Assembly: GCA_020848855.1 (NCBI GenBank)
Contig: JADLHH010000138.1
Span: 1 to 9,582, forward strand
DNA from: Anaerolineae bacterium
Lineage (GTDB): Bacteria; Chloroflexota; Anaerolineae; Aggregatilineales; Phototrophicaceae
Reading direction: 5' to 3'
Length of the DNA: 9,582 nt
Below, in pieces: positions 1 to 6,066 of this stretch (its first letter is position 1; every line of letters begins with the position of its first letter). The position numbers were made by a program, and so were the translations under genes. The notes under the pieces are model-generated. The model had not been told where the DNA came from. It worked only from the letters and a program-made list of their open reading frames with translations, and ran no database searches.

Positions 1-488
1 AAGCTATCCAGATACATGTTGCCTGGCGCGCGCTGCCGGTCGCCGCGCTGATTGCAGGGTCTCTGTTCCTGCTCGTCAACATTCTGCTGATGCCATCAGC
101 GCTAGAAATCGATCCACTGCTCTTACTGCGGTATCAGGCATCGCTGGTGATGGGGTCGGGTGTTCTGCTGTCGTCCGATGCCAGCGTGATCGTCGTCGGC
201 ATCATCGTCCATTATGTGCTGGCGCTTGTGTTTACGCTGATCATCACGATTGTCATCCACCGCTGGGGGCTGGTCGTTGGCATCATCGGGGGGGCGATTC
301 TCGGACTGGCGATCTACGGCATAAACTTGTATACCATGACGTTGTTCTTCCCCTGGTTCTTCGCCATCAACAATAACATCCTCCTAGCCAGCCATGTCGT
401 TTTTGGGGCTGCCGCTGGCGGAATCTATGAATTGCTGGACACGTATGATCTTCCCATCGAAGGAGCACGCACCGATGTATCGACGTAG
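1..488 (+). CDS. Small multi-pass membrane protein of unknown function (5' end outside window)
   Basis: The reading frame is open from the first bases of the window (codons begin at base 3), so the true start probably lies upstream; the first internal ATG is at 90, but the hydrophobic residues before it belong to the same protein. About 161 residues are visible. Four hydrophobic stretches fit membrane helices, at roughly residues 9-30, 61-83, 88-111 and 118-140 of the visible part. Notable motifs are RYQASLVMG after the first helix, a GxxGGAILGLAIYGIN helix, and FFPWFFAINNN before a final helix containing SHVVFG. The pattern resembles small conserved membrane proteins found in several phyla without a known role, recalled from memory. 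The last 14 bp overlap the start of the following protease gene, suggesting coupled translation. No catalytic motif is visible and no function can be assigned. Confidence 0.75.
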   Translation, partial: AIQIHVAWRALPVAALIAGSLFLLVNILLMPSALEIDPLLLLRYQASLVMGSGVLLSSDASVIVVGIIVHYVLALVFTLIITIVIHRWGLVVGIIGGAILGLAIYGINLYTMTLFFPWFFAINNNILLASHVVFGAAAGGIYELLDTYDLPIEGARTDVST

Positions 489-1281
489 AACGACATCCGG
501 TGGGGCTATCGGTGGGCGGCTGATTATCGGGGTCGTCCTGGCTATCATCGCATTGATCTCGTATTTCGGTTCGCAGCAGTACAACGAGGTTGTGGGTGAG
601 AACCAGCACGTGAGTATCACGCCCAGCCAGGAGATCGCGCTCGGATTGCAGTCCGCGCCGAGCATGGAACAGGAATTCGGCGGGCTGCTGCGCGATTCGC
701 GCGTTCAACAGGCGGTCGACAGTATCGGAAGCGATATTGTTCAGAGCAGCGTCGCTCAGGATACGCCGTGGCAATTCAATTTCAGCGTCCTGGAAGACCC
801 GCAGACGGTGAACGCTTTCGCGCTGCCGGGCGGTCCGGTGTACATCACTGATGCGCTATTCAGCCGCCTCGAAACAGAAGATCAGCTCGCCGGGGTGCTC
901 GCTCACGAAATCACCCACATCCTTGCGCGGCACAGCGCCCAGCAGATTGCCAAGAGCGACCTGACTAACGGGTTGGTCGGGGCGGTGGGGGTAGCGTCTG
1001 GCAGCGCCGATGCGGCGCGCACCGCTGCCGTGATCGCGCAGTTGGTCAACATGCGCTACAGCCGCGAGGACGAGACCCAGGCTGATACGTTCGGCGTCTG
1101 TTTGATGATCCAGGCAGGCTACGATCCAAATGGCATGATCGACGTGATGCATATTCTCGAAGCGGCGTCGGGTCCAGGTGGGCAGCCGGAATTCTTCAGT
1201 ACGCATCCGAATCCGCAGAACCGGATCGAAGCAATTCAGCAAGCGATCAACAACGCCGACCAGAGCTGCCGTGGCTCGTAA
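475..1281 (+). CDS. Membrane-anchored M48 family zinc metalloprotease
   Basis: A 268-residue protein starting at ATG 475, preceded by AAGGAG at 460-465 with 9-nt spacing; the frame is open further upstream, but only this start has a ribosome site. A basic N-terminus (YRRR) is followed by one hydrophobic helix at about residues 15-31, so the catalytic domain is probably exported and tethered. Zinc-protease signatures are present: HEITH at 144-148, in which the two His bind zinc and Glu is catalytic, and SREDETQAD at 196-204, where E200 is the likely third ligand. NAFALPGG at 113-120 and THPNPQNR at 243-250 are also typical of M48 peptidases (HtpX/BepA/Oma1 relatives). Such enzymes usually act in envelope protein quality control; the substrate is unknown. 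No TPR repeats follow the domain, so it is shorter than BepA. It overlaps the upstream membrane protein by 14 bp, implying one operon. Confidence 0.92.
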   Translation: MYRRRTTSGGAIGGRLIIGVVLAIIALISYFGSQQYNEVVGENQHVSITPSQEIALGLQSAPSMEQEFGGLLRDSRVQQAVDSIGSDIVQSSVAQDTPWQFNFSVLEDPQTVNAFALPGGPVYITDALFSRLETEDQLAGVLAHEITHILARHSAQQIAKSDLTNGLVGAVGVASGSADAARTAAVIAQLVNMRYSREDETQADTFGVCLMIQAGYDPNGMIDVMHILEAASGPGGQPEFFSTHPNPQNRIEAIQQAINNADQSCRGS

Positions 1282-1282
1282 T

Positions 1283-1316
1283 CAAACACAAGGACCCCGC
1301 TGATAGGGGCGGGGTC
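1283..1316 (-). terminator. Probable terminator of the tmRNA gene, possibly also ending the protease transcript
   Basis: GACCCCGC at 1293-1300 pairs perfectly with GCGGGGTC at 1309-1316 across an 8-nt loop. Read on the minus strand the stem is followed by CTTGTGTTTGA, a T-rich but interrupted tail, so it best fits the end of ssrA. On the plus strand the stem lies 11 nt after the protease stop but has no T-run. The outer ACACA (1286-1290) can also pair with TGTGT (1318-1322). Confidence 0.5.
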
Positions 1317-1320
1317 ATGT

Positions 1321-1347
1321 GTCATGGATGATGCAACCATCCATGAC
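1321..1347. repeat. Perfect 10-bp inverted repeat just downstream of the tmRNA 3' end
   Basis: GTCATGGATG at 1321-1330 pairs with CATCCATGAC at 1338-1347, with a 7-nt loop. It lies 4 nt beyond the last tmRNA nucleotide and next to the GC-rich hairpin at 1293-1316. Possible roles are part of a bipartite terminator between two convergent transcripts, or a guide for 3' processing of pre-tmRNA; both are inference. Confidence 0.5.
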
Positions 1348-1351
1348 CGAG

Positions 1352-1736
1352 TGGAGGTGCGGCTCTCTGCCAAGCCGGTCCGTAAGATTCGAGGCAATGC
1401 GTCTACAGGCATAGTTGGCTGTTCAGTTTCGCGGAGCGTAGCCCCAGCCAACCTGGTACGCGCTCGGCTAGCCGATGGGTCTTAGGCGCCTGCTTATCGG
1501 CGTCGCAGGGGCAGCACCTCGCCATTAGTGACGCCCATCAATCCACGCGGGCGAGGACGCATGGGACGGACGGCTGGGTTACTTTGACCCAGCACCCTAA
1601 CTAGGCAGTTTTAGGCTGCGAAAGCCAGAGCAGGTTGGTTGTTCTTGGCATTTATAGCCGTGCCCGTTTTAACGTGGTCAGGCGCCACGGCCTGCAACAC
1701 GGTCTCAGCCTCCAACGTCGAATCTAGTTCACCCCC
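1352..1736 (-). ncRNA. ssrA: Transfer-messenger RNA (tmRNA)
   Basis: tmRNA rescues ribosomes stalled on broken mRNAs: it is charged with alanine, works with SmpB, and adds a degradation tag. The 385-nt gene shows the expected parts. The 5' end GGGGGTG (1736-1730) pairs with CACCTCC (1359-1353), including the G3-U wobble recognised by alanyl-tRNA synthetase, and A at 1352 is the discriminator. CCA is not encoded (the next bases read CTC). The conserved GATTCGAC lies at 1724-1717. Helix P2 has GAGGC (1712-1708) with GCCTC (1395-1391). PK1 has CGTGG (1689-1685) with CCACG (1677-1673). PK2 crosses CCCAT/ATGGG (1565-1561, 1538-1534) with CCTCGCC/GGCGAGG (1556-1550, 1523-1517). A last pseudoknot crosses TAGCC/GGCTA (1470-1466, 1443-1439) with GAGCG/CGCTC (1465-1461, 1438-1434). 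A hairpin at 1573-1593 follows the tag. The T-arm (1377-1360) lacks the usual TTCRA loop. Identity is firm; the exact ends are inferred from pairing. Confidence 0.95.
1611..1649 (-). other. tmRNA tag-peptide reading frame, AKNNQPALAFAA-stop
   Basis: The short frame inside ssrA reads A-K-N-N-Q-P-A-L-A-F-A-A then TAA, with resume codon GCC at 1649-1647. Its position just after PK1 and its small-hydrophobic C-terminus fit the family (E. coli ends in ALAA). The stop region CCTAA lies in the loop of a GCAG/CTGC hairpin, as in other tmRNAs. The end is AFAA rather than ALAA, so the penultimate LA seen in many tags is replaced by FA. Confidence 0.9.
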
Positions 1737-1749
1737 GTGTGCATCTGTA

Positions 1750-1778
1750 ATTATACCACACGACTCGCCGCCGTTGAA
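1750..1778 (-). promoter_or_regulatory. Promoter of ssrA
   Basis: A perfect TATAAT (-10) lies at 1755-1750 and TTCAAC, a weak -35 match, at 1778-1773, with a 17-nt spacer. The -10 ends 13 nt before the mature tmRNA 5' end, which fits a start around 1743 and a short leader removed by RNase P. A 7-bp inverted repeat (CTCGCCG 1764-1770 with CGGCGAG 1779-1785) overlaps the -35 and could be an operator or just structure. Confidence 0.65.
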
Positions 1779-1810
1779 CGGCGAGACAGCCGGGGAAGAA
1801 TTACGCGGCA

Positions 1811-1835
1811 ATAAAAAGGCGCAGCACGCTGCGCC
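1811..1835 (-). terminator. Intrinsic terminator of the etfBA operon
   Basis: On the minus strand GGCGCAG (1835-1829), a 4-nt loop, and CTGCGCC (1824-1818) are followed by TTTTTAT. It starts 29 nt after the etfA stop and lies between etfA and the ssrA promoter. The flanking CCCCTAC at 1834-1840 resembles the edge of the hairpin near 8309-8338. Confidence 0.85.
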
Positions 1836-1863
1836 CCTACAGAAATCATTATCGAGGTACTGC

Positions 1864-2904
1864 CTACTTCCCCAGCCGCTTTTTGACTTCTTCGGTCAGC
1901 GCCGGGACGATCTGGTACAGGTCGCCAACCAAGCCGTAGCGCGCCATCCTGAAGATCGGCGCTTCGGCGTCCTTGTTGATGGCGACGATAATCTGGCTGG
2001 TGCGCATCCCAGCCTGGTGCTGGATCGCGCCGGAAATGCCGCAGGCGATGTACAAATCCGGCGAGACCGTCTTGCCGGTCTGCCCGACCTGATGGGCGTA
2101 AGGAATGTAGCCGGCATCGACCGCCGCGCGGCTCGCGCCGACCGCTGCGCCCAGGGCATCCGCCAGCGGCTGGATGACGTTGGCAAAGCCGTCCTTCGCT
2201 TTCCAGACTGCCGGGTCGCCTTCAGTGCCGGGCGGCACGTCCTTCGGGTTGTTCGCCATGCCGCGCCCACCGGAGACGATGATCGCCGCGTCGGTCAGGT
2301 TGACGACGCCGGCTTCCTGCTGGAAACCTTCGACTTTGGTAGCGATCTCATCTTCGCCCAGCGCCGGGGCGACCGTGCTAACCGCCGCTGACGCGCTCGT
2401 ATTCGGGTCGGAGGCTTTGAATGCCCGCGACGGGACGGTCACGAACTGAGTCGCGCCGGAGATGACTTCGGCTTCGCTCAGCACCTTGCCGGAATAGCCG
2501 CCGCGCTCGGCGCGCAGCATCCCGTTATCGCCCACACTCAGCTTGAGCACGTCGGCGAGCATCGGGCTGTCGGTATCGGCTGCCGACGCCGCCAGCAGCT
2601 CACGTCCCCGGCTGGTCGCCGCTGCGACGACCGCTTTGGGCTGCTGATCCTGCACCAGTCGGGTCAGGAGCGCAGCATACGGCTCCAGCCGGAAGTCCTG
2701 CAGCGTCGCATCGTCGCATACCAGCGCCGCGTCCGCGCCGTAGTGTCCGGCTTCCGCCGCCACCGCCCCGGCGTTTGTCCCGAAGATCAGCGCCGTCAGC
2801 GGAACGCCGAACGTGTCCGCGAGCATTCGCCCCGCCACCAGCGCTTCCCAGCGTGCCGGGATCGCCTTGCCGTCGAACGTCTCAATCCATGCGAAAACGG
2901 TCAT
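1864..2904 (-). CDS. etfA: Electron transfer flavoprotein, alpha subunit
   Basis: A 346-residue FAD-binding subunit of the ETF heterodimer, which takes electrons from acyl-CoA and related dehydrogenases and passes them to a membrane quinone oxidoreductase. Its length is about that of known alpha subunits (310-350). The C-terminal FAD domain is clear: [11 protein letters not shown] from about residue 256, [21 protein letters not shown] at 271-291, then the family signature containing GAIQHQAGM and [13 protein letters not shown] up to about 318. The N-terminal half (1-200) is the more variable ETF fold shared with the beta subunit. The ATG at 2904 overlaps the etfB stop by 4 nt (ATGA), and an AGAAGG site inside the end of etfB precedes it, so translation is coupled. 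A terminator follows at 1835-1811. Function is firm; which dehydrogenases feed it is unknown. Confidence 0.97.
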   Translation of the reverse strand: MTVFAWIETFDGKAIPARWEALVAGRMLADTFGVPLTALIFGTNAGAVAAEAGHYGADAALVCDDATLQDFRLEPYAALLTRLVQDQQPKAVVAAATSRGRELLAASAADTDSPMLADVLKLSVGDNGMLRAERGGYSGKVLSEAEVISGATQFVTVPSRAFKASDPNTSASAAVSTVAPALGEDEIATKVEGFQQEAGVVNLTDAAIIVSGGRGMANNPKDVPPGTEGDPAVWKAKDGFANVIQPLADALGAAVGASRAAVDAGYIPYAHQVGQTGKTVSPDLYIACGISGAIQHQAGMRTSQIIVAINKDAEAPIFRMARYGLVGDLYQIVPALTEEVKKRLGK

Positions 2905-3680
2905 AGCACCTTCTCCTCAAGCAGCCGGTCGACCAACTTAGCGGCTTGCTCGGCTGGCGTACCCTCAATTCGTTCGGATCGCGTATCACGCGGGGGCAGG
3001 TTCTTGTATGCCGCCACGCGGGTGCGCATCGTCAGGGCGGGGATACCGAGATCGCCCAGCGACCATACCGGAATTTCTGCCTTCGACGCCTTGCGGATGC
3101 CGATGAACGACGGGTAGCGCGGTTCGTTGATATCCTTCATGACGCTGATGACGGCGGGCAGCCGGCTGGTGACGATCTGCTTGCCTTCTTCCAGCAGCCG
3201 CTCGACCTTGATCGCCCCGGCGGCGAAGTCAATTGCCAGAATTTTCGAGACGTAACTCAGCATCGTCCAGCCGAGCTTGCGCGCGATCTGGTAATTGTGC
3301 TGGTCGGTGCCTACGTCCACGCTTTCCTTGCCGAGGATCACCAGATTCACGCCGCCGATTTTGTTGACGGCAGCGGCGGCGGCAGTGGCATACGCCAGCG
3401 AGTCGGCGTCCTGAAGCGAGGCATCCCACACGCGCACGGCTTCGTCGAGTCCCATCGCCAGACTGTGCTTGAGCGCCTCGACGTGCATTTCAGGTCCGAT
3501 AGCAGCGACGACCGACTTGCCGCCGCCCGCCTTCGCCTGAAGGATCGCTTCTTCGAGCGCGTACTCGTCCCAGGGATTGACGACCGTCGCGGCGTCGCCC
3601 CAGGTGACGCTGCCGCTGCCGTCCACCTCGACCCTGGCGGCGGTATCCGGCGTACTTCGAGTCAATACGACAATAGTCAA
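2901..3680 (-). CDS. etfB: Electron transfer flavoprotein, beta subunit
   Basis: A 259-residue AMP-binding partner of EtfA. It begins TIVVLTRSTPDTAARV, like the MKIVV-K--PDT start of the family, followed by NPWDEYALEEA at 35-45. The beta-subunit signature runs from about 159 to 179: VERLLEEGKQIV, then SRLPAVIS, which fits the known pattern. The RTRVAAYKN segment near the C-terminus is also typical. An in-frame ATG lies 15 nt upstream at 3695, but it has no ribosome site, whereas GGAGG at 3693-3689 sits 8 nt before TTG 3680 and would fall inside the coding region of the longer form. I therefore choose the TTG start, which also gives the family-like N-terminus. It is the first gene of the etfBA operon. 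Confidence 0.95.
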   Translation of the reverse strand: MTIVVLTRSTPDTAARVEVDGSGSVTWGDAATVVNPWDEYALEEAILQAKAGGGKSVVAAIGPEMHVEALKHSLAMGLDEAVRVWDASLQDADSLAYATAAAAAVNKIGGVNLVILGKESVDVGTDQHNYQIARKLGWTMLSYVSKILAIDFAAGAIKVERLLEEGKQIVTSRLPAVISVMKDINEPRYPSFIGIRKASKAEIPVWSLGDLGIPALTMRTRVAAYKNLPPRDTRSERIEGTPAEQAAKLVDRLLEEKVL

Positions 3681-3720
3681 GGTCAAAACCTCCATGCAAA
3701 AAGCAGTTGTTGGAACGCCG

Positions 3721-3750
3721 ATTGTACCCTAGAGTGGCGGGTTTAATCAA
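3721..3750 (-). promoter_or_regulatory. Putative promoter of etfBA
   Basis: TTGATT (-35, 3750-3745) and TACAAT (-10, 3726-3721) are separated by 18 nt on the minus strand, in the divergent gap and about 41 nt before the TTG start of etfB. Both boxes match four or five of six consensus bases. No operator repeat is clear. Confidence 0.5.
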
Positions 3751-3786
3751 ATAGCGATTCGATTAATTGGGCGGCGTGTGAGGTAG

Positions 3787-3947
3787 GGCATCGCCGGAGC
3801 TGATGGAGCATTGAAAAACCCCTCACCCTGCTCACATTCGTGAGCCGTCCCTCTCCCACACCGGTGGGGCGAGGGACAAAAACCGTTCTTCTCCCCTCTC
3901 GCACGCAAGCGCCGGGAGAGGGGAGAAAACAACAGCCCGGCGATGCC
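3787..3947. mobile_element. MITE-like palindromic element with terminal inverted repeats
   Basis: The ends are near-perfect inverted copies: GGCATCGCCGGAGCTG (3787-3802) against CAGCCCGGCGATGCC (3933-3947), differing by one missing base. Between them lie three internal palindromes: GCTCAC/GTGAGC at 3830-3845; GTCCCTC/GAGGGAC at 3847-3877 with further inner pairing; and a perfect 12-bp stem TTCTCCCCTCTC/GAGAGGGGAGAA at 3889-3927. The 161-bp unit has no coding capacity beyond spurious short frames. It sits between divergent genes, so the stems are not expected to be ordinary terminators. No clear target-site duplication is visible. It could instead be a composite of REP-like repeats; a mobile origin is inferred from structure only. 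Confidence 0.5.
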
Positions 3948-4023
3948 AAATTCCTAGCGATATATCCCCGATATTCACCACTGCCCGATAAAGGTCACTC
4001 TGGTGCGGCGCAGCAGACCGGAC

Positions 4024-4106
4024 TATACTTCTCGCCGTCTTCCTGAGAGATTCCTTTCGGGGCGCAGTTCGACAATCGTTACGATTGTACCTGCGCCCTG
4101 TTTTTG
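4024..4106 (+). promoter_or_regulatory. Permease -10 box and leader with terminator-like hairpin
   Basis: TATACT at 4024-4029 is a possible -10 box (no good -35), giving a leader of about 85 nt. Within it CCTGAGAG (4042-4049) can pair with CTTTCGGG (4054-4061). A second, longer hairpin has GGGCGCAG (4060-4067) with CTGCGCCC (4091-4098) and an inner perfect ACAATCG/CGATTGT (4072-4078, 4082-4088), followed by TGTTTTTG. The second hairpin looks like an intrinsic terminator lying 16 nt before the permease start, and the two helices compete for bases 4060-4061. This suggests transcription attenuation, but no known riboswitch class is recognised. The rest of the gap, 3948-4023, shows only a GATAT direct repeat. 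Confidence 0.45.
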
Positions 4107-4121
4107 TGCCGGTAGGTGATG

Positions 4122-5330
4122 ATGCAGTGGCTCACGCTGTTCGTCGTTGTGGCGACTTACGCTGCCGTTGCTGTCGGGCGCATCCCGCGACTGCGCATGA
4201 ACCGCGCCACTATCGCGCTGGTCGGAGCGGGGGCGCTGGTCGCCGTCGGCGCGATCACGCAGGAGCAGGCGTTCGCCGCCATCGACCTCGGCACGCTGGT
4301 GCTGCTGGGCGCGATGATGATCATCAACGTCAACCTGCGGCTGTCCGGGTTTTTCAACCTGGTGACGGCGCGGGTGGTGAAGCTCGCGCGCACGCCGCGT
4401 ATGCTGCTCGCGCTGATCGTCGTGGCGGCGGGCGTGCTGTCGGCAATCTTCCTCAATGACACGATCTGCCTGATGATGACGCCGCTGGTGGTCGAACTGA
4501 CGCTGCGGCTCGAGCGCAAGCCGATTCCGTACCTGATCGGCTTGGCGACTGCGACCAACGTCGGCTCGACGGCGGCGATCACCGGCAACCCGCAGAACAT
4601 CATCATCGGGCAGGCGAGCCACATCCCCTACGTAACGTTTCTGGCGCATCTGGCGCCGGTCGCGCTGCTGGGCTTGGTCGTATGCTGGGGGGTGATTGTG
4701 CTGATCTTCCGCGACGAGTTTCGCGGCGAACTGCAGCCGGTCAGCCTGCCGCCGATTCGCATATATCCACCGCTACTCAACCGGTCGCTGCTGGTGGTCG
4801 CCGGGCTGATGATCGCGTTTCTGGTTGGCTTCCCGATCACTTCGGCGGCGGCAATCGCGGCGGGGCTGCTGCTGGTCTCGCGGGTGCGCCCGGCGAAGCT
4901 GCTCGACATCGACTGGGGGCTGCTGGCGTTTTTCGCCGGGCTGTTTGTGGTCACCGGTGCGATAGAAGCCAGCGGGTTGAGCGAGAGCCTGTTCGCGGCG
5001 ACCGCGCCGGTGCTGCGGGGCGGGGTGGCGTCGTTCAGCGTGGCGACGGCGGCGCTGAGCAACGTCGTCTCGAACGTGCCGGCGGTGCTGCTGCTGCGCC
5101 CGGAAGCCGCCGCGATGCCCAACCCGCAGTTGGGCTGGCTGACGCTGGCAATGTCGTCGACGCTGGCGGGCAACCTGACGCTGCTCGGCTCGGCGGCGAA
5201 TTTGATCGTCGCCGAGCTGGCTGCCCGGCGCGATGTCGAACTCGACTTCATGACGTATCTGCGGGCGGGCGTGCCGATCACGATTCTGACGATCCTGATC
5301 GGCATCCTGTGGCTGAGCGTGTTCCCCTAA
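4122..5330 (+). CDS. ArsB/NhaD-CitT superfamily anion or ion permease
   Basis: A 402-residue integral membrane protein with about ten to eleven hydrophobic helices. The ion-transporter (IT) superfamily pattern of two repeated halves is visible. The first half has FLNDT at 110-114 and TGNPQN at 154-159. The second has SNVVSNVPA at 313-321 and GNLTLLGSAANLIVAE at 350-365. These paired Asn/Gly-rich re-entrant motifs are shared by ArsB, NhaD, CitT/SLC13 and YbiR proteins. Substrate cannot be read from the sequence; no arsR, arsC or tricarboxylate genes lie nearby, and the closest resemblance is to uncharacterised YbiR-type 'anion transporters'. GTG 4116, ATG 4119 and ATG 4122 are all in frame; GGTAGG at 4111-4116 best fits the last. 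An unusual leader hairpin precedes it. No terminator follows, so read-through into the next gene 66 bp downstream is possible. Confidence 0.88.
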   Translation: MQWLTLFVVVATYAAVAVGRIPRLRMNRATIALVGAGALVAVGAITQEQAFAAIDLGTLVLLGAMMIINVNLRLSGFFNLVTARVVKLARTPRMLLALIVVAAGVLSAIFLNDTICLMMTPLVVELTLRLERKPIPYLIGLATATNVGSTAAITGNPQNIIIGQASHIPYVTFLAHLAPVALLGLVVCWGVIVLIFRDEFRGELQPVSLPPIRIYPPLLNRSLLVVAGLMIAFLVGFPITSAAAIAAGLLLVSRVRPAKLLDIDWGLLAFFAGLFVVTGAIEASGLSESLFAATAPVLRGGVASFSVATAALSNVVSNVPAVLLLRPEAAAMPNPQLGWLTLAMSSTLAGNLTLLGSAANLIVAELAARRDVELDFMTYLRAGVPITILTILIGILWLSVFP

Positions 5331-5359
5331 TTACTTGGGTAGTTGCGCGTTTTGCTATC

Positions 5360-5368
5360 TGATATGCT
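5360..5368 (+). promoter_or_regulatory. Extended -10 promoter of the UPF0145 gene
   Basis: TGATATGCT gives an extended -10 (TGn plus TATGCT), ending 28 nt before the start codon. A TTGCGC at 5343-5348 is too close (14 nt) to be a standard -35, in line with reliance on the extended element. The same TATGCT hexamer precedes two other plus-strand genes here. Confidence 0.4.
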
Positions 5369-5396
5369 CGTCCTGTATTCAGATCAGGAGGCATTG

Positions 5397-5714
5397 ATGA
5401 TTCTCTCGACAACCCCGACACTGGAAGGCAAGCCGATTTCGGAATATCTCGGCTTGGTGACCGGTGAAACCATTCTCGGCGCGAACATCGTCCGCGACTT
5501 CATGGCGGGCATCACCGATATCGTGGGCGGGCGCTCACGCGCATACGAAGCGTCGCTGGTTGAAGCCAAAGAGACCGCGCTCAGCGAAATGATCGAGCGG
5601 GCGCGCGGGCTTGGCGCGGATGCCATCGTCGGCATCGACCTCGACTACGAGACGGTCGGGCAGGGTTCAATGCTGATGGTCTCGGTCAGCGGAACGGCAG
5701 TGCGGCTGAGCTAA
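5397..5714 (+). CDS. UPF0145 / YbjQ family protein
   Basis: A 105-residue protein, the normal size for this family, beginning [17 protein letters not shown] 5397 has AGGAGG at 5386-5391, 5 nt upstream; the frame is open further upstream but lacks a better start. Family motifs include EYLGLVTGE at 16-24, ILGANIVRD at 26-34, DIVGGRS at 41-47, [17 protein letters not shown] at 69-85 and [12 protein letters not shown] at 91-102. Known structures of this family form compact pentamer-like oligomers, and it is sometimes labelled a putative heavy-metal-binding domain, but no conserved Cys or His is present in this copy, so metal binding has no support here. No membrane segment. Its role is unknown. 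It ends at a strong terminator. Confidence 0.95.
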   Translation: MILSTTPTLEGKPISEYLGLVTGETILGANIVRDFMAGITDIVGGRSRAYEASLVEAKETALSEMIERARGLGADAIVGIDLDYETVGQGSMLMVSVSGTAVRLS

Positions 5715-5729
5715 CGTTTCTCCTAAAAC

Positions 5730-5762
5730 AAAAATCCCTCTCCACTTCGAGAGGGATTTTTT
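5730..5762. terminator. Bidirectional intrinsic terminator
   Basis: AAAAATCCCTCTC (5730-5742), a 6-nt loop, and GAGAGGGATTTTT (5749-5761) form a 13-bp stem with T-runs on both strands. It stands between convergent genes, the UPF0145 gene on plus and the YqaE-like gene on minus, and can stop both. Confidence 0.92.
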
Positions 5763-5797
5763 GACTCCGTCCTCAGTCCTGAAACCTCAGTCCTGCG

Positions 5798-5959
5798 TTA
5801 GCTGTTCGCCGCCGTGTAGTTAAGCAGCAGCGCGGCGATCACGCCGGGAATCCAGCCCGCCGCCGTCAGGATCAGCACGATCAGAAACGTCCCGCAGCCC
5901 CGGTCGATCACCGCCAGCGGCGGGAAGATAATGCACACGATTGCGCGACCACATCCCAT
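5798..5959 (-). CDS. YqaE/Pmp3 (UPF0057) small membrane protein
   Basis: A 53-residue protein, short enough to be missed by length cut-offs. It starts at ATG 5959 with AAGGAG at 5974-5969, 9 nt upstream. The family layout is complete: a first helix with CIIFPPLAV at 9-17, a short polar turn DRGCG at 19-23, then FLIVLILTAAGWIPGVIAAL at 25-44 as the second helix. The conserved PPLAV, GCG and LT--GWIPG elements identify Pmp3/YqaE proteolipids, which in yeast, plants and bacteria are membrane proteins linked to salt, low temperature or membrane-potential stress. The usual His after GWIPGxI is Ala here. It is divergent from the next gene, with 107 bp between start codons, and shares the bidirectional terminator at 5730-5762. 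Confidence 0.92.
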   Translation of the reverse strand: MGCGRAIVCIIFPPLAVIDRGCGTFLIVLILTAAGWIPGVIAALLLNYTAANS

Positions 5960-6038
5960 CGGAGGAATCTCCTTCTCTTACCGTCGATTCACTACCATAT
6001 ACGTCGGGCGCGGGCGAAAGTTGCTGGGGGATGCGGCT

Positions 6039-6044
6039 TATGCT
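6039..6044 (+). promoter_or_regulatory. Possible -10 box of the 74-residue conserved gene
   Basis: TATGCT ends 22 nt before the start codon, identical to the hexamers before the UPF0145 and FKBP genes. No matching -35 at the standard distance is seen (TTGCTG at 6021-6026 is only 12 nt away), so support is weak. Confidence 0.25.
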
Positions 6045-6066
6045 CCAATTGGCGCGGGAGGCAGCG

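Noticed and set aside
1611..1811. 66-codon minus-strand reading frame ending in AKNNQPALAFAA
   Set aside because: Only its last 12 codons are meaningful, as the tmRNA tag; the rest runs through structured RNA and its promoter.
1639..2391. 250-codon plus-strand frame opposite etfA and the tmRNA
   Set aside because: Arg/Asp/Gly-rich translation without family motifs, antisense to a well-supported gene; a GC-rich shadow frame.
2946..3746. 266-codon plus-strand frame opposite etfB
   Set aside because: It mirrors etfB across its whole length and has no recognisable motif or ribosome site.
3821..3927. CRISPR-like or tandem repeat array
   Set aside because: The similar CT-rich blocks are arms of separate palindromes; there are no regularly spaced identical repeats.
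3743..4046. Short frames of 61-68 codons on both strands
   Set aside because: They are read through the palindromes of the MITE-like element and have no family motif or ribosome site.
4042..4067. CTGAGA in the permease leader as a TPP riboswitch
   Set aside because: Only the six-base motif is present; the second conserved arm of the TPP aptamer and its helices are missing.
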